Assembly (NCBI GenBank): GCA_016204595.1
Contig: JACQKJ010000026.1
Coordinates: forward strand, 1 to 15,368
DNA length: 15,368 nucleotides
Reading direction: 5' to 3'
From: Candidatus Komeilibacteria bacterium
GTDB lineage: Bacteria > Patescibacteriota > Patescibacteriia > UBA1558 > 2-01-FULL-52-15
Shown here: piece after piece, positions 1 through 8,085 of the stretch
Position numbering within the stretch: position 1 is the first letter of the stretch
How the letters are laid out: every line of letters starts with the position of its first letter
Notes under the pieces: model-generated
Told to the model about the DNA's origin: nothing
Seen by the model: only the letters and a program-made list of their open reading frames with translations
Database searches by the model: none
Made by a program: the position numbers and the translations under genes

Positions 1-13
1 AATAATATTTTTT

Positions 14-1597
14 TTATTCATTGTTGTTGCGCACCCTCGCCGCGTAGACGCTGATCGAGCCTGATGCATACAAACTTTCCCCTATGTCGATGCCTGCAGT
101 GTTCCATACATCATTTATTTTTTTTCGAACTTCCGTTGTCATTGTCTCACCGATGTAAAAAACGGGGGTTTCTTCAGTTTCCACTATCTCGCGAAGCGCC
201 GCAGCAGCTTCAGGTCGTGCAACATCAGAGATAACCAAGCGCTTCGGCCATAGGTATTTGTCGCTTTTGTTGGCAATGATAATGCTGTTTCCGGGCGTAT
301 GCGAAATGACCCAACCGGCCACAGCATCATACGTTCGTAGCGTGCCATATTTGGAAACTATTGATTCCGGCGATCCAACAATAGCTGTTGTATACATAAA
401 AACCGCCAATCCAATCAGCAATGCTGACGTAACAGCATGCCGTACAAACGCGCTCATCTGTTCACGGAACCGCATAAAACCCTCGGCTATAACCGGCAGT
501 GCGAGCAGGTACACCGGCAGAAAATATCTCACAAACGACGTTCCTATCGTCACTTGCCCGGGATCAGGACTGTCCATAATTCTCCATGAACCGTACGTAA
601 GGACCAGCGCGAGCGTGACGTAGACGAGCGGGTAGAGCAGCGCACGCAGCTGTGTGCTTGCAGAGCGCCAAAGCAGTGCGACCGAAAGAATGAAGAGCAG
701 CGTGTACGGCCAAAAAATGCGAAAAAGATAATTCCAACTATTTACAACGAGGAGTTTCGGGTGAAACGAGAACGGTGAACCCAAGCCTGCTCCTGTGGCT
801 ACGCGTACTCCATCGAATGCGTACCCGAAGGGCGTGGTAAGCGGTGAAGTCAAGCGTATATACGCGATGCATAACATGATAACAGAAATCGCAATCGCGA
901 ATGAGAAAACCATCATGTTTTTTTTCAGGATACTCCAGTATCGCCAGAGTATGAAAATAAGGAGTGGCGTAATCCACACAAACTCAGTCGAACGCACCAA
1001 TAAAGCTGCAGCGAAAAAAAAGCCAACTCCTCCGTACACATACCAACGCGCATCCGGCGAAGTAGTAATTTCGTAGAGAAGCCAAAAGGCAATGAGGATC
1101 AAACTGACAAATAGCACATTTGGGAACAGCGAATCGTTGGTATAGTACCACCAAGCAGGATGAACTGCTAAGAAAAATAAAGAAAACAAGCCGGTTCCCC
1201 GTGAGAAATACCTGGTCGTCAGCCGATAGAACGCCCACATGCCTGCACATGCTGCCAGGACAGTCCAGAACACGGTCAGATTCAGAAAAAACAACCTGTT
1301 CGCGAATCCGTATAAGACCACCAGCCCGGTAAAACCTGACGGCACCAGCATGTTTTGCAGTACCCTCGTACTTCGGGTATACAAAAACGTATGTGCGTCG
1401 AGAGCAGGCTCTGGAAGTCCCATCCCCAGACCCTTACCTTCAAAAACCCTCTGAGCGAAGTAATAGTTTGCGTTGGCGTCAGGAGAGTTGAATACGCCAT
1501 TGCGGCCCCCGTTCCATACCATGAGTGACTGAATAATGCCGAACAACGATATAATACCGAGAGCTATACTGATGTTTTGCCGGGTTGTCAATTGCAT
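14..1597 (-). CDS. GT-C-like (PMT_2/GT39-type) multi-pass membrane glycosyltransferase
   Basis: This is probably an integral membrane glycosyltransferase of the GT-C fold, which would transfer a sugar from a polyprenyl-phosphate carrier to an acceptor on the outer face of the membrane. The 527-residue protein has about ten hydrophobic segments between residues 8 and 405. A soluble tail follows (about 406-527). An acidic residue, Asp40, lies in the first external loop (SPDANANYYFAQ), where GT39/PMT_2 proteins carry their catalytic or metal-linked acid. Arg202 after a helix and the stretch FVRYFLPVYLLALP (355-368) also fit that family. The start at 1597 was chosen because the frame's upstream ATG at 1693 would run through the promoter and into the divergent gene. 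The gene diverges from the GT-C-like gene at 1659. Acceptor and sugar are unknown. The fold is fairly clear, but the precise family is not certain. Confidence 0.72.
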   Translation of the reverse strand: MQLTTRQNISIALGIISLFGIIQSLMVWNGGRNGVFNSPDANANYYFAQRVFEGKGLGMGLPEPALDAHTFLYTRSTRVLQNMLVPSGFTGLVVLYGFANRLFFLNLTVFWTVLAACAGMWAFYRLTTRYFSRGTGLFSLFFLAVHPAWWYYTNDSLFPNVLFVSLILIAFWLLYEITTSPDARWYVYGGVGFFFAAALLVRSTEFVWITPLLIFILWRYWSILKKNMMVFSFAIAISVIMLCIAYIRLTSPLTTPFGYAFDGVRVATGAGLGSPFSFHPKLLVVNSWNYLFRIFWPYTLLFILSVALLWRSASTQLRALLYPLVYVTLALVLTYGSWRIMDSPDPGQVTIGTSFVRYFLPVYLLALPVIAEGFMRFREQMSAFVRHAVTSALLIGLAVFMYTTAIVGSPESIVSKYGTLRTYDAVAGWVISHTPGNSIIIANKSDKYLWPKRLVISDVARPEAAAALREIVETEETPVFYIGETMTTEVRKKINDVWNTAGIDIGESLYASGSISVYAARVRNNNE

Positions 1598-1604
1598 CGA
1601 TGTC

Positions 1605-1613
1605 AGTATAGCA
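1605..1613 (-). promoter_or_regulatory. Extended -10 promoter for the 14-1597 gene, near-leaderless
   Basis: On the minus strand the sequence TGCTATACT is an extended -10 element (TGn plus a near-consensus hexamer). The hexamer occupies 1610-1605 and is followed by only 7 bases before the ATG at 1597. Transcription would therefore start at or within about two bases of the start codon. There is no good -35 element, which is usual for extended -10 promoters, and no Shine-Dalgarno site. This is a prediction by eye. Confidence 0.6.
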
Positions 1614-1620
1614 AAAATTG

Positions 1621-1648
1621 TTGTATTAAAAAGTCTATGTGCTAGTAT
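1621..1648 (+). promoter_or_regulatory. Sigma70-like promoter for the 1659-3719 gene, near-leaderless
   Basis: TTGTAT (1621-1626) and TAGTAT (1643-1648) are separated by 16 bases, and the -10 hexamer is preceded by TGC, making it an extended -10. Only 10 bases separate it from the ATG at 1659, so the 5' leader would be about 3-4 bases. The spacer region overlaps the expected upstream contact zone of the opposing promoter at 1605-1613, so the two may compete for RNA polymerase. Confidence 0.6.
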
Positions 1649-1658
1649 ACACGTATCT

Positions 1659-3719
1659 ATGCCATTGCAAAGAACAGTCTCCTTTCCGGGCACCGGCGCC
1701 CTTTTTTACGTCTCGCTTATTGCAGCGCTCACACTATCCTACCCGGCGCTGCCCGCTTCCGTGCGGGTCGTCTGCGGTATGGTATATCTCGTTGCCATGT
1801 CTTTTGCCCTTGGGAAGCGATATGCCTCCTACGCCAGCGCGCCTCTCTCCTATGCCATTGGGCTCGTACTTCTTGGCTCCTATTATGCAATCGCGGGCAG
1901 CGCCGTCTTCTACTTTGCATCACTTACACACATCACGCTAGGAGTACTTACTGTCGGGAGTACTTTATGTATTGCACGATCCCACAAGCATGATCGCATG
2001 CAAGTCTCGTTCGTTACTCTTCGCCCGGTTATTCTTTTCTCGCTGATAACAGTCGCCTTTTTTACTCTGCTCGCCATTTTTGCTTACTCGCGCACTGACG
2101 ACAGCTTCGTGACGCCGTGGGTCCTGGTTCCGAGTGTCGTTTTTTTTCTAATGTTTTGCATCGTCGTAGCTTGCCAAGTCTATGCGCTTCGCTCACGCAG
2201 CGTTCAATGGCTTCCCTACATACTGCTCTTCCTCGGATTTTTTGGAGTTCTTATCGCTTTGTTCCCCCTCGGTTTCGGGTTTGACCCCTTGATCCATGAG
2301 ACAACCGAAAAGATACTGCTCCAGACCGGAACGCTCTCGCCGAAACCTCTGTACTACGTGGGGTACTATAGCCTTGCTGTTTGGTCACAGCTTTTTCTGG
2401 GAATACCGATATCGATCGCCAACGGTTTTCTGAGCTCTGTGCTCCTCGCAGCTCTGATCCCGGTTATCATCGCGACGACGATGCGCTACACGTCGATGTC
2501 AAAATCGCTCGCGGCAGTGAGCGTGACTCCTTTTCTCCTACTCCCGTTGTCCGATCTCACCCAATCGACACCACTAGCCCTGTCGCTTATCTGGGCCATC
2601 ATTGTCATCCAGTTAAGTATCGTCTACTTGACCGTTTCAGTGCCGAGCTGGACCGTTCTTTTTTTTATGTCTGTTGCATCAGCAGCATTTCATCCGCTGA
2701 TCGGCTTGCCGCTCTGCGTATATGTATTGTTCGCGGGAGTATACTCTCACCATACCAGCGCATTGTACCGAAAAATTCTGATGCCGTTGCTTGCTTTAAC
2801 TGCGACCGTCAGTGTACCCATCGCATTACTCATAGCCGGACGCGTGTCTGATGAGCTTACGGTTCATCTGCGATTCAAGGGGGTGGACGCACTGGTCGAT
2901 CTCGCTGCCTTTTCTTTAATTCGATTCGTCCATTTTGACGATCTTCTGTACACCATCGGCCGCATCATTCCGATTCTGCTCATACTACTTGCGGTCATCG
3001 CCTATACCAAAACGCCACTCCGCCAGCGCTCGTGGCACGTCCCCGTTGCGTTTTTTTCACTCGCCCTGCTGATAAGTTATATTCTGACGAGTCTGTTGCT
3101 GAACTTTAACTTTGCAACTACATCCGAGCAAAGTACTTTTCCAGTAAGGCTATACACTCTCTTCTTTGTGTTTCTTTTTCCTCTGTCTGCATCAGGCTAC
3201 CATTATATGATCGCTTCGCTTCGAGACCGGACATTCACGCTGATTGCAACGCTGTTGACCATGGCTGCCCTGGTAACGATTTCCTGGTACCTCCTCTACC
3301 CCCGTTTTGATACCCAATCTCAATATAAGGGGTATAGCCCCAGTAGGTACGATTATACGGCGACTCAATGGATACATGAGGACGCACGCGATACCCCGTA
3401 CGTCGTACTTGCCAACCAAACGGTTTCAGCGGTCGCACTCAAACAATACGGATTTTTTCAGTACCATAACGGCGTGCTCTATTACCCTCTGCCGACCAAC
3501 GGACGCCTCTACCCGGAATTTCTGAGCATGACAGCCAATCCTGAAAACGCTCTCCAAACCGTAAAAAATGTTCGAGACATGACCGGAGTTCAGCTCGTCT
3601 ATCTTATCGTTAACGCATATTGGAGCAATTCCAAAGAACTCAATGAAAAACTGCCCGCGCAAGCTTCCAAAAGTTTTTCATTCGGTGGCGGTGCGGTTAC
3701 GGTGTATCGTTTTGAATGA
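1659..3719 (+). CDS. Large GT-C-like membrane protein with soluble C-terminal domain
   Basis: The 686-residue protein is very hydrophobic, with some 13-15 predicted membrane segments up to about residue 548 and then a soluble domain (about 555-686). A loop at 206-238 contains FDPLIHETTEKIL followed by TLSPKPLYYVGYYSL. Its acidic and histidine residues (Asp209, His213, Glu214, Glu217) recall the first external loop of GT-C transferases such as STT3/PMT. A second conserved-looking spot is FHPLIGLP (345-352). I infer a polyprenyl-linked sugar transferase, or an oligosaccharyltransferase-like protein. A specific family cannot be named from sequence alone. The start at 1659 was preferred over the upstream in-frame ATG at 1536, which would overlap both the promoters and the divergent gene. 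The last 23 bases overlap the 3' end of the convergent gene at 3697. Confidence 0.68.
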   Translation: MPLQRTVSFPGTGALFYVSLIAALTLSYPALPASVRVVCGMVYLVAMSFALGKRYASYASAPLSYAIGLVLLGSYYAIAGSAVFYFASLTHITLGVLTVGSTLCIARSHKHDRMQVSFVTLRPVILFSLITVAFFTLLAIFAYSRTDDSFVTPWVLVPSVVFFLMFCIVVACQVYALRSRSVQWLPYILLFLGFFGVLIALFPLGFGFDPLIHETTEKILLQTGTLSPKPLYYVGYYSLAVWSQLFLGIPISIANGFLSSVLLAALIPVIIATTMRYTSMSKSLAAVSVTPFLLLPLSDLTQSTPLALSLIWAIIVIQLSIVYLTVSVPSWTVLFFMSVASAAFHPLIGLPLCVYVLFAGVYSHHTSALYRKILMPLLALTATVSVPIALLIAGRVSDELTVHLRFKGVDALVDLAAFSLIRFVHFDDLLYTIGRIIPILLILLAVIAYTKTPLRQRSWHVPVAFFSLALLISYILTSLLLNFNFATTSEQSTFPVRLYTLFFVFLFPLSASGYHYMIASLRDRTFTLIATLLTMAALVTISWYLLYPRFDTQSQYKGYSPSRYDYTATQWIHEDARDTPYVVLANQTVSAVALKQYGFFQYHNGVLYYPLPTNGRLYPEFLSMTANPENALQTVKNVRDMTGVQLVYLIVNAYWSNSKELNEKLPAQASKSFSFGGGAVTVYRFE

Positions 3720-4902
3720 CGGTCAGCAGTTGCCCCGTGTACCGTTCAACCGTGCATGCGGCAATTGACGGTATGCTACCGCACGCCGCACGCTCTACTC
3801 GATGACGGTCCTGACTGAGGTCAAGAATAATCTTCGACAATGCAGCCTGATCGCCTGCGGGAAACACCCAACCGTTCACATCCTGCTGAACAGCTTCCTG
3901 TGCTCCTCCAAGATCAGAAACAAGCACCGGTACGCCATGAGACAACGCCTCGTACACCACCGTGGGTGAATTGTCATACAATATCGACGGTACGACAAGA
4001 ATATCCGATTCAACGAGCATCTGCTCCACGGCAGAGCTTCCGACCCAGCCATGAAAGGTAATGCGCCGATCGTCGCCTGCGATAGTGCGCAGCTCCTGCG
4101 ATTGAACAACCGTACCGACAATATTCAGAACTGCTGCGGCATGGGGAATAGCGCGCAAAGCGTTCAAAAGAAGCGCCACTCCCTTGGCACGAGATACAGA
4201 ACCGACATACAGTAAACGGAGATGACCGGTGCGGTTCGGAATACGGAATCGCCGCGGCTGCGCAATCGGATTTTGCAGAATTATTTTTTTTGCAGATCGA
4301 AAAAAACCATAGCGAGTATAAAATGTAAGGAGGAACTGCGACGGTGATATGACCGTCCGGACTTTCGAGAAAATAAAACGCATCAACCAAACATACCCCG
4401 TATATGCATATACGCCCTGTGAAGCTCCGAACTCCTTTCCCAACATAATAACGCCCGAAGGCGCTACCAACTGGACATCGTGCACAAGATGTATATGCCG
4501 TATCCGCATGCAGGCCAGCAGGATCGGATGCAGCATCCCCATGCCGGTCAAATTATGCGTTATGACGACATCGGGCTTTTCTCGATTCAGGATGCGAGCG
4601 ACCTGCACGAGCGAATGCAGATTAAAAATATCCAGAATTCGCCAGAGAAACCGCGTGCCATAGCCGTACCGCGCAATGTTCAAATAATAAAACACGTTTA
4701 GCGGAAAAAAACGATATATGGTAATGCCGCTTTCATTTGATTGATGTATAGAAAATGAATGCCAGGATGCGAATGGCATTGTCGTCACAACAACCACCTG
4801 TTGCAGGTGGTTCGACAGCCCCTCTGCCATTCGTGCGGCGACGACTTCTGCACCGCCCCGTACCAACGGCGGATACAAATTTGTAATCATCACTATCTTC
4901 AT
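3697..4902 (-). CDS. Glycosyltransferase family 4 (GT-B fold)
   Basis: A retaining nucleotide-sugar-dependent glycosyltransferase of 401 residues, predicted to act at the cytoplasmic face of the membrane during glycan assembly. The N-terminal Rossmann half begins with ITNLYPPLVRGGAEVVA (6-22), the usual acceptor-side glycine loop. HLVHD lies at 138-142. The C-terminal donor half has LYVGSVSRAKG (231-241, with Arg238 and Lys240 contacting the nucleotide diphosphate). The family E-x7-E motif is present as Asp310-x7-Glu318 in YDNSPTVVYEAL, so the first acid is Asp rather than Glu. The gene overlaps the preceding GT4 stop by four bases (ATGA). It is one of the few genes here with a clear Shine-Dalgarno, GAGGA at 4913-4909. 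Sugar specificity cannot be read from the sequence. Confidence 0.88.
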   Translation of the reverse strand: MKIVMITNLYPPLVRGGAEVVAARMAEGLSNHLQQVVVVTTMPFASWHSFSIHQSNESGITIYRFFPLNVFYYLNIARYGYGTRFLWRILDIFNLHSLVQVARILNREKPDVVITHNLTGMGMLHPILLACMRIRHIHLVHDVQLVAPSGVIMLGKEFGASQGVYAYTGYVWLMRFIFSKVRTVISPSQFLLTFYTRYGFFRSAKKIILQNPIAQPRRFRIPNRTGHLRLLYVGSVSRAKGVALLLNALRAIPHAAAVLNIVGTVVQSQELRTIAGDDRRITFHGWVGSSAVEQMLVESDILVVPSILYDNSPTVVYEALSHGVPVLVSDLGGAQEAVQQDVNGWVFPAGDQAALSKIILDLSQDRHRVERAACGSIPSIAACTVERYTGQLLTVIQNDTP

Positions 4903-6050
4903 GGTACTTCCTCGTAGACTTCGTTCACTCGCTTCCCAACCACCGACCAGGTATAGTTGTCCAATACGCGTAACCTGCCCGCGACTCCAAACTGGTTTCC
5001 AACCTGCGGGTTCTCGAGCAAAAAATGAATGTATTTTGCGAGAACGGCGATATTCTTTGGTTTGAAAAGATATCCAGAACTGTCTTTTTGTACGACGCTT
5101 CGCACGCCCGGGAGATCGGAAGCGACAACGGGAATCCCCGATGCCATTGCCTCCAGAATCGAAATGCCGAATGCCTCAGAACCGTCGATCGATGGAAGTA
5201 CAAAAACATCGGCCAGATTATAATACAAAGGAAGCTGCTCGTCCGAAACAGATGTTGCGAAAGTGACTTTACGCTCAAGCCCGAAATTCACGACCAAGCT
5301 TTCATAGCTTGTTTTCAAATTTCCGTTACCAACGATAATAAGCCGATACATATCGTTCGAGGCGATCAATTGAAAAGCTTTGATAAGGTAGGTGACCCCC
5401 TTGAAATAATGCGCGCGATCAAGGGACCCGACGAAAAGGACGATCTTCTTGTTCTGCAGTTTGTGTCGATCCAATAGTTCACGACTCTTCATCCTGGGTT
5501 TGAACAGTTCCGGATTGACGCCGAGCGGTATTTCGATGAACTTTGTTGCATACTCAGCGATCATATCACCGATGCGTGACTGTTGTGCATAATCCATCGA
5601 AGTCACGATGATCCTCTCGGCGCTTCGCAGAATACGAGGCATCAGATAGGTGCTGTGCAGCGCGAAGAGTCGTTTGAGCAGCCCCTCGCCCACTACATCC
5701 ATGTGATACTGTATAACCAACTTCATCGGCCAGACCCGAGTACGCGCGTAGATCATTTCCGCACCGCCAAAAAAAGGATAATGAAGATGAACGATGTCGA
5801 AATTTCTGAGTTTCCAGAGCAATTGCGGGACCACGGCTGAATTGCGGAACCAAATGATCGGTTGAAGCCGATGTACGGGAAACGGCACGCTTTGGTCAAA
5901 ACGCGCACTAGCACCGCTTACCGCAGGAGTGAAGACCTGAACGCTATTTCCGAGTTGCTCAAGCTCCGAAGCAAGATGATAGGCAACGTTTCCCATACCA
6001 CCACGATACGGAGGAAACGTCGACACCACATGAGCAATTCTCATTACCAT
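4899..6050 (-). CDS. Glycosyltransferase family 4 (GT-B fold)
   Basis: A 383-residue GT4 enzyme predicted to add a sugar to a lipid-linked glycan in the cytoplasm. The N-terminal domain opens with AHVVSTFPPYRGGMGNVAYHL (6-26), which includes the glycine-rich loop. A histidine motif QYHMD lies at 114-118. The donor domain carries FVGSLDRAHYFKG (206-218) with Lys217, then the intact E-x7-E pair Glu292/Glu300 in EAFGISILE, and SDLPGVRSVV (311-320). The start is either Met1 at 6050 (7-base overlap with the upstream GT2 gene) or Met3 at 6044, which would form a classic TAATG stop-start junction. Met3 is quite possible. No Shine-Dalgarno site is visible, so translation is probably coupled to the upstream gene. 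Confidence 0.88.
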   Translation of the reverse strand: MVMRIAHVVSTFPPYRGGMGNVAYHLASELEQLGNSVQVFTPAVSGASARFDQSVPFPVHRLQPIIWFRNSAVVPQLLWKLRNFDIVHLHYPFFGGAEMIYARTRVWPMKLVIQYHMDVVGEGLLKRLFALHSTYLMPRILRSAERIIVTSMDYAQQSRIGDMIAEYATKFIEIPLGVNPELFKPRMKSRELLDRHKLQNKKIVLFVGSLDRAHYFKGVTYLIKAFQLIASNDMYRLIIVGNGNLKTSYESLVVNFGLERKVTFATSVSDEQLPLYYNLADVFVLPSIDGSEAFGISILEAMASGIPVVASDLPGVRSVVQKDSSGYLFKPKNIAVLAKYIHFLLENPQVGNQFGVAGRLRVLDNYTWSVVGKRVNEVYEEVP

Positions 6051-7114
6051 CTGATTAATGGTTGTACCATCTTCAAATACGCATTAAAAAAAGGGTTCGC
6101 AATCTTCCGTACCAAAAAGCCGTTCAGCGGCTGAAAATCGATCCGCCCCGAAAATGAAGAAATGATATCGCGATCAGAAACGGTTCTCATGGACTGTACC
6201 ATGCTCCGTTCTACCAGTAACTGCCTGATATGTCCCAAGTTAAAAAAATAGAAATACCCTCTCAATTTGTGCATCAAAATGCCGAGCACTGCGGCGCGCA
6301 CCAGCTGAGCAAACTCCAGTATGACCAATGCGGGGCAGATAAGAAGCAGTGTGCGAAGACGATAGTTTTTTAGCACGATCCACAATCGATTGCGCTCGAA
6401 ATAATAATACTGCCGCATCCCCCGCTTGAATTCATATTTATGGTACACAATGCTCTGCGGCACGAGCATCGACCACAGCCCCTTTAGTGACAACCGCCAG
6501 CCGAGATCAAGATCTTCAAGATACATGAACATAAAAGGCGAAAACAACCCGACCGCATCTATCGCTTCAATACGCAAGAGTACCGCCGCTCCTGATGCGT
6601 AGTTGATACGTCGCGGCCCGTCACCAAGAACGGTCTCCCGTTGTCCGCTCCCGCTGCTGTACCCAAGACCCAAAAAATGGATGACGTTACCCAGCGAATT
6701 AACAACCGACGTTTCAGGGAACAGCATGATCTTCGGCTGAACGGCACCTGCAGACGGATGCCTGTCGAGATAGTCCACCAGCGGCTCCAAAAAATGTTCA
6801 GTGACGAGCGTATCCTGATTCAAGAGAAAAATATACCTCGCATCCGGCCACTCACCGCGAATGATTGACCAGCCCAAAACATTGCCGCCGGCATACCCAA
6901 GGTTTGAGTGCGACCGTACGATGCGAACTTCAGGCCAATGGGCGCCGAGATACGCTACCGAATCATCCTCCGAAGCATTATCGACAATATAGACGACAGG
7001 TCGTATTCGGTCGTTTCCAGCTGCACTGAGAGAGCGCAGACAGTCCTCGAGATAGGGCCGCCCATTATAATTAACGATCAGGATCGGTACGATGGTCCTG
7101 TTTTCTTCCCTCAT
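6044..7114 (-). CDS. Glycosyltransferase family 2, rhamnosyltransferase-like
   Basis: An inverting GT-A glycosyltransferase of 356 residues, similar in layout to dTDP-rhamnose-dependent rhamnosyltransferases that extend O-antigen chains. It begins with VPILIVNYNGRPYLEDCLRS (9-28). The metal and nucleotide site appears as VDNASED (44-50) and NQDT (99-102, in place of DxD). YLEDLDLGWRL (198-208) supplies the likely catalytic acids Glu200/Asp201. A hydrophobic segment at about 256-282 could anchor it to the membrane. The start overlaps the DUF2304 gene by 44 bases, and no closer start codon is available, so coupling is likely. The sugar donor is not determined. Rhamnose is only the commonest choice in this subfamily, and no dTDP-rhamnose synthesis genes occur in the window. 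Confidence 0.85.
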   Translation of the reverse strand: MREENRTIVPILIVNYNGRPYLEDCLRSLSAAGNDRIRPVVYIVDNASEDDSVAYLGAHWPEVRIVRSHSNLGYAGGNVLGWSIIRGEWPDARYIFLLNQDTLVTEHFLEPLVDYLDRHPSAGAVQPKIMLFPETSVVNSLGNVIHFLGLGYSSGSGQRETVLGDGPRRINYASGAAVLLRIEAIDAVGLFSPFMFMYLEDLDLGWRLSLKGLWSMLVPQSIVYHKYEFKRGMRQYYYFERNRLWIVLKNYRLRTLLLICPALVILEFAQLVRAAVLGILMHKLRGYFYFFNLGHIRQLLVERSMVQSMRTVSDRDIISSFSGRIDFQPLNGFLVRKIANPFFNAYLKMVQPLIRW

Positions 7115-7424
7115 AGAGAGCTAGTTCACGAGTTACTGCGGTGATATCCCGTTCTATTTTTTCGATGCGAGCATAGGTACGATACGCAAGGTATACGAGC
7201 ACAATGACGGAAACGTACAAAATCAAATCGGCACCACGGCCTATCCCTGCCGCACTGGCTAACCGACTCGCGATTTCAGGCGACCAAAAAACAGCGAGTA
7301 TGCTCAGCCACAGGATGAACCATACGATAGTTGGACCCAGAGTGGTCCGATGGGATCGAAAATTAAATAACAATCGCCACCAGACAAATGCAACGAAGAT
7401 CGTAATAAAACCCCGGATCCACAT
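7071..7424 (-). CDS. DUF2304 family small membrane protein
   Basis: A 117-residue protein with three predicted membrane helices (about 5-20, 32-48, 65-82) and a charged helical tail (84-105). The Pro49-Glu50 pair before IASRLASAAG and the motif GRGADLILYV (62-71) match what I know of DUF2304. That family is regularly found beside DPM-like GT2 enzymes, and its biochemical role is not established. Here it follows such an enzyme by a single base (stop TAG, then C, then ATG) and overlaps the next GT2 gene. It may be an anchor, a partner or a carrier-flipping subunit for the neighbouring polyprenyl-phosphate glycosyltransferase. That role is an inference by analogy with GtrA. Confidence 0.78.
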   Translation of the reverse strand: MWIRGFITIFVAFVWWRLLFNFRSHRTTLGPTIVWFILWLSILAVFWSPEIASRLASAAGIGRGADLILYVSVIVLVYLAYRTYARIEKIERDITAVTRELALYEGRKQDHRTDPDR

Positions 7425-7425
7425 G

Positions 7426-8085
7426 CTATTTAAGTATTTTTTTGAGTATCAGATCCCCGTAAATCTTCAAGCCCGCTGCGAATCCTTGTCCGTACTCATG
7501 ATACGCAATCGTAACAGGAACCTCGACATAACGCAACCTATGGTGCTGTATCTCCGAGATGATCTCCGACGCGTGCGCCATGCGATCCTGCCGGATACGT
7601 ATCAACTGGGCCGCGCGACGGCTGAGGGCCCGAAACCCATTGTGCACATCGGTCAGGTGCATGCCCGTTAGAATCGTCTGCAGTGCAAGCGCCGGCATGT
7701 GCAGCAGATATTTTTTTGTCCAGGGCGTTTGAGACGGTTGTAAATAACGCGAGCCCAAAACAACATCTGCTTTGTGTGCCAGAATCGGAGCTATCACACG
7801 ACTCACTTCATCCGCGCGATGCTGCCCGTCTGCATCAAAATGAACGATACACTCAGCCCCATGGGCAAGGGCCCACGCCGTACCCGTTTCCAAAGCTGCG
7901 CCCATGCCGCGATTGATAGCATGATGAAGAACTATCGCGCTTCTGCGGGCAGTCAAGGATGTTGCATCCTCAGATCCGTCATCAATCACAACAATATGCG
8001 CATAACCCGCTTTGCGGAGCGACCGCAGCGTTGCTTCGATATTCCGCGCTTCATTATGGGCAGGAATGACAATGACTGTTTTCAT
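7426..8085 (-). CDS. GT2 polyprenyl-phosphate sugar synthase, DPM-like
   Basis: A short 219-residue GT-A enzyme of the dolichol-phosphate mannosyltransferase type, expected to move one sugar from a nucleotide donor onto polyprenyl phosphate. Diagnostic elements are VIVIPAHNEARNIEATLRSL (4-23), IDDGSEDAT (34-42), DADGQH (84-89, the DxD metal site), VLGSRYL (109-115) and DVHNGFRALSRRA (146-158). A conserved histidine region HASEIISE follows at 171-178. It lacks the C-terminal membrane helices found in some relatives, and the small membrane protein encoded just downstream (DUF2304) could serve that purpose. The start overlaps the upstream GT4 stop by four bases (ATGA). A moderate Shine-Dalgarno (GAAGG) lies about 7 bases upstream. 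Confidence 0.88.
   Translation of the reverse strand: MKTVIVIPAHNEARNIEATLRSLRKAGYAHIVVIDDGSEDATSLTARRSAIVLHHAINRGMGAALETGTAWALAHGAECIVHFDADGQHRADEVSRVIAPILAHKADVVLGSRYLQPSQTPWTKKYLLHMPALALQTILTGMHLTDVHNGFRALSRRAAQLIRIRQDRMAHASEIISEIQHHRLRYVEVPVTIAYHEYGQGFAAGLKIYGDLILKKILK

Noticed and set aside
1536..1658. An upstream in-frame ATG at 1536 extending the plus-strand 1659-3719 gene by 41 residues.
   Set aside because: It would overlap the start of the divergent gene and both promoters. The promoter geometry fits a start at 1659.
1598..1693. An ATG at 1693 extending the 14-1597 gene by 32 residues.
   Set aside because: The extension would cover the promoter of the gene itself and the first 35 bases of the divergent gene, and it adds a segment that does not resemble the family N-terminus. 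The ATG at 1597 follows an extended -10 at suitable distance.
2381..2851. A 156-residue plus-strand open frame.
   Set aside because: It is an out-of-frame shadow within the GT-C-like gene, rich in Arg, Ser and His, with no recognisable motif.
5025..5477. A 150-residue plus-strand open frame.
   Set aside because: It is antisense to a GT4 gene with intact catalytic motifs and has no motif or initiation signal of its own.
7204..7671. A 155-residue plus-strand open frame.
   Set aside because: It lies antisense to the DUF2304 and DPM-like GT2 genes, whose family motifs are clear, and it shows no domain of its own.
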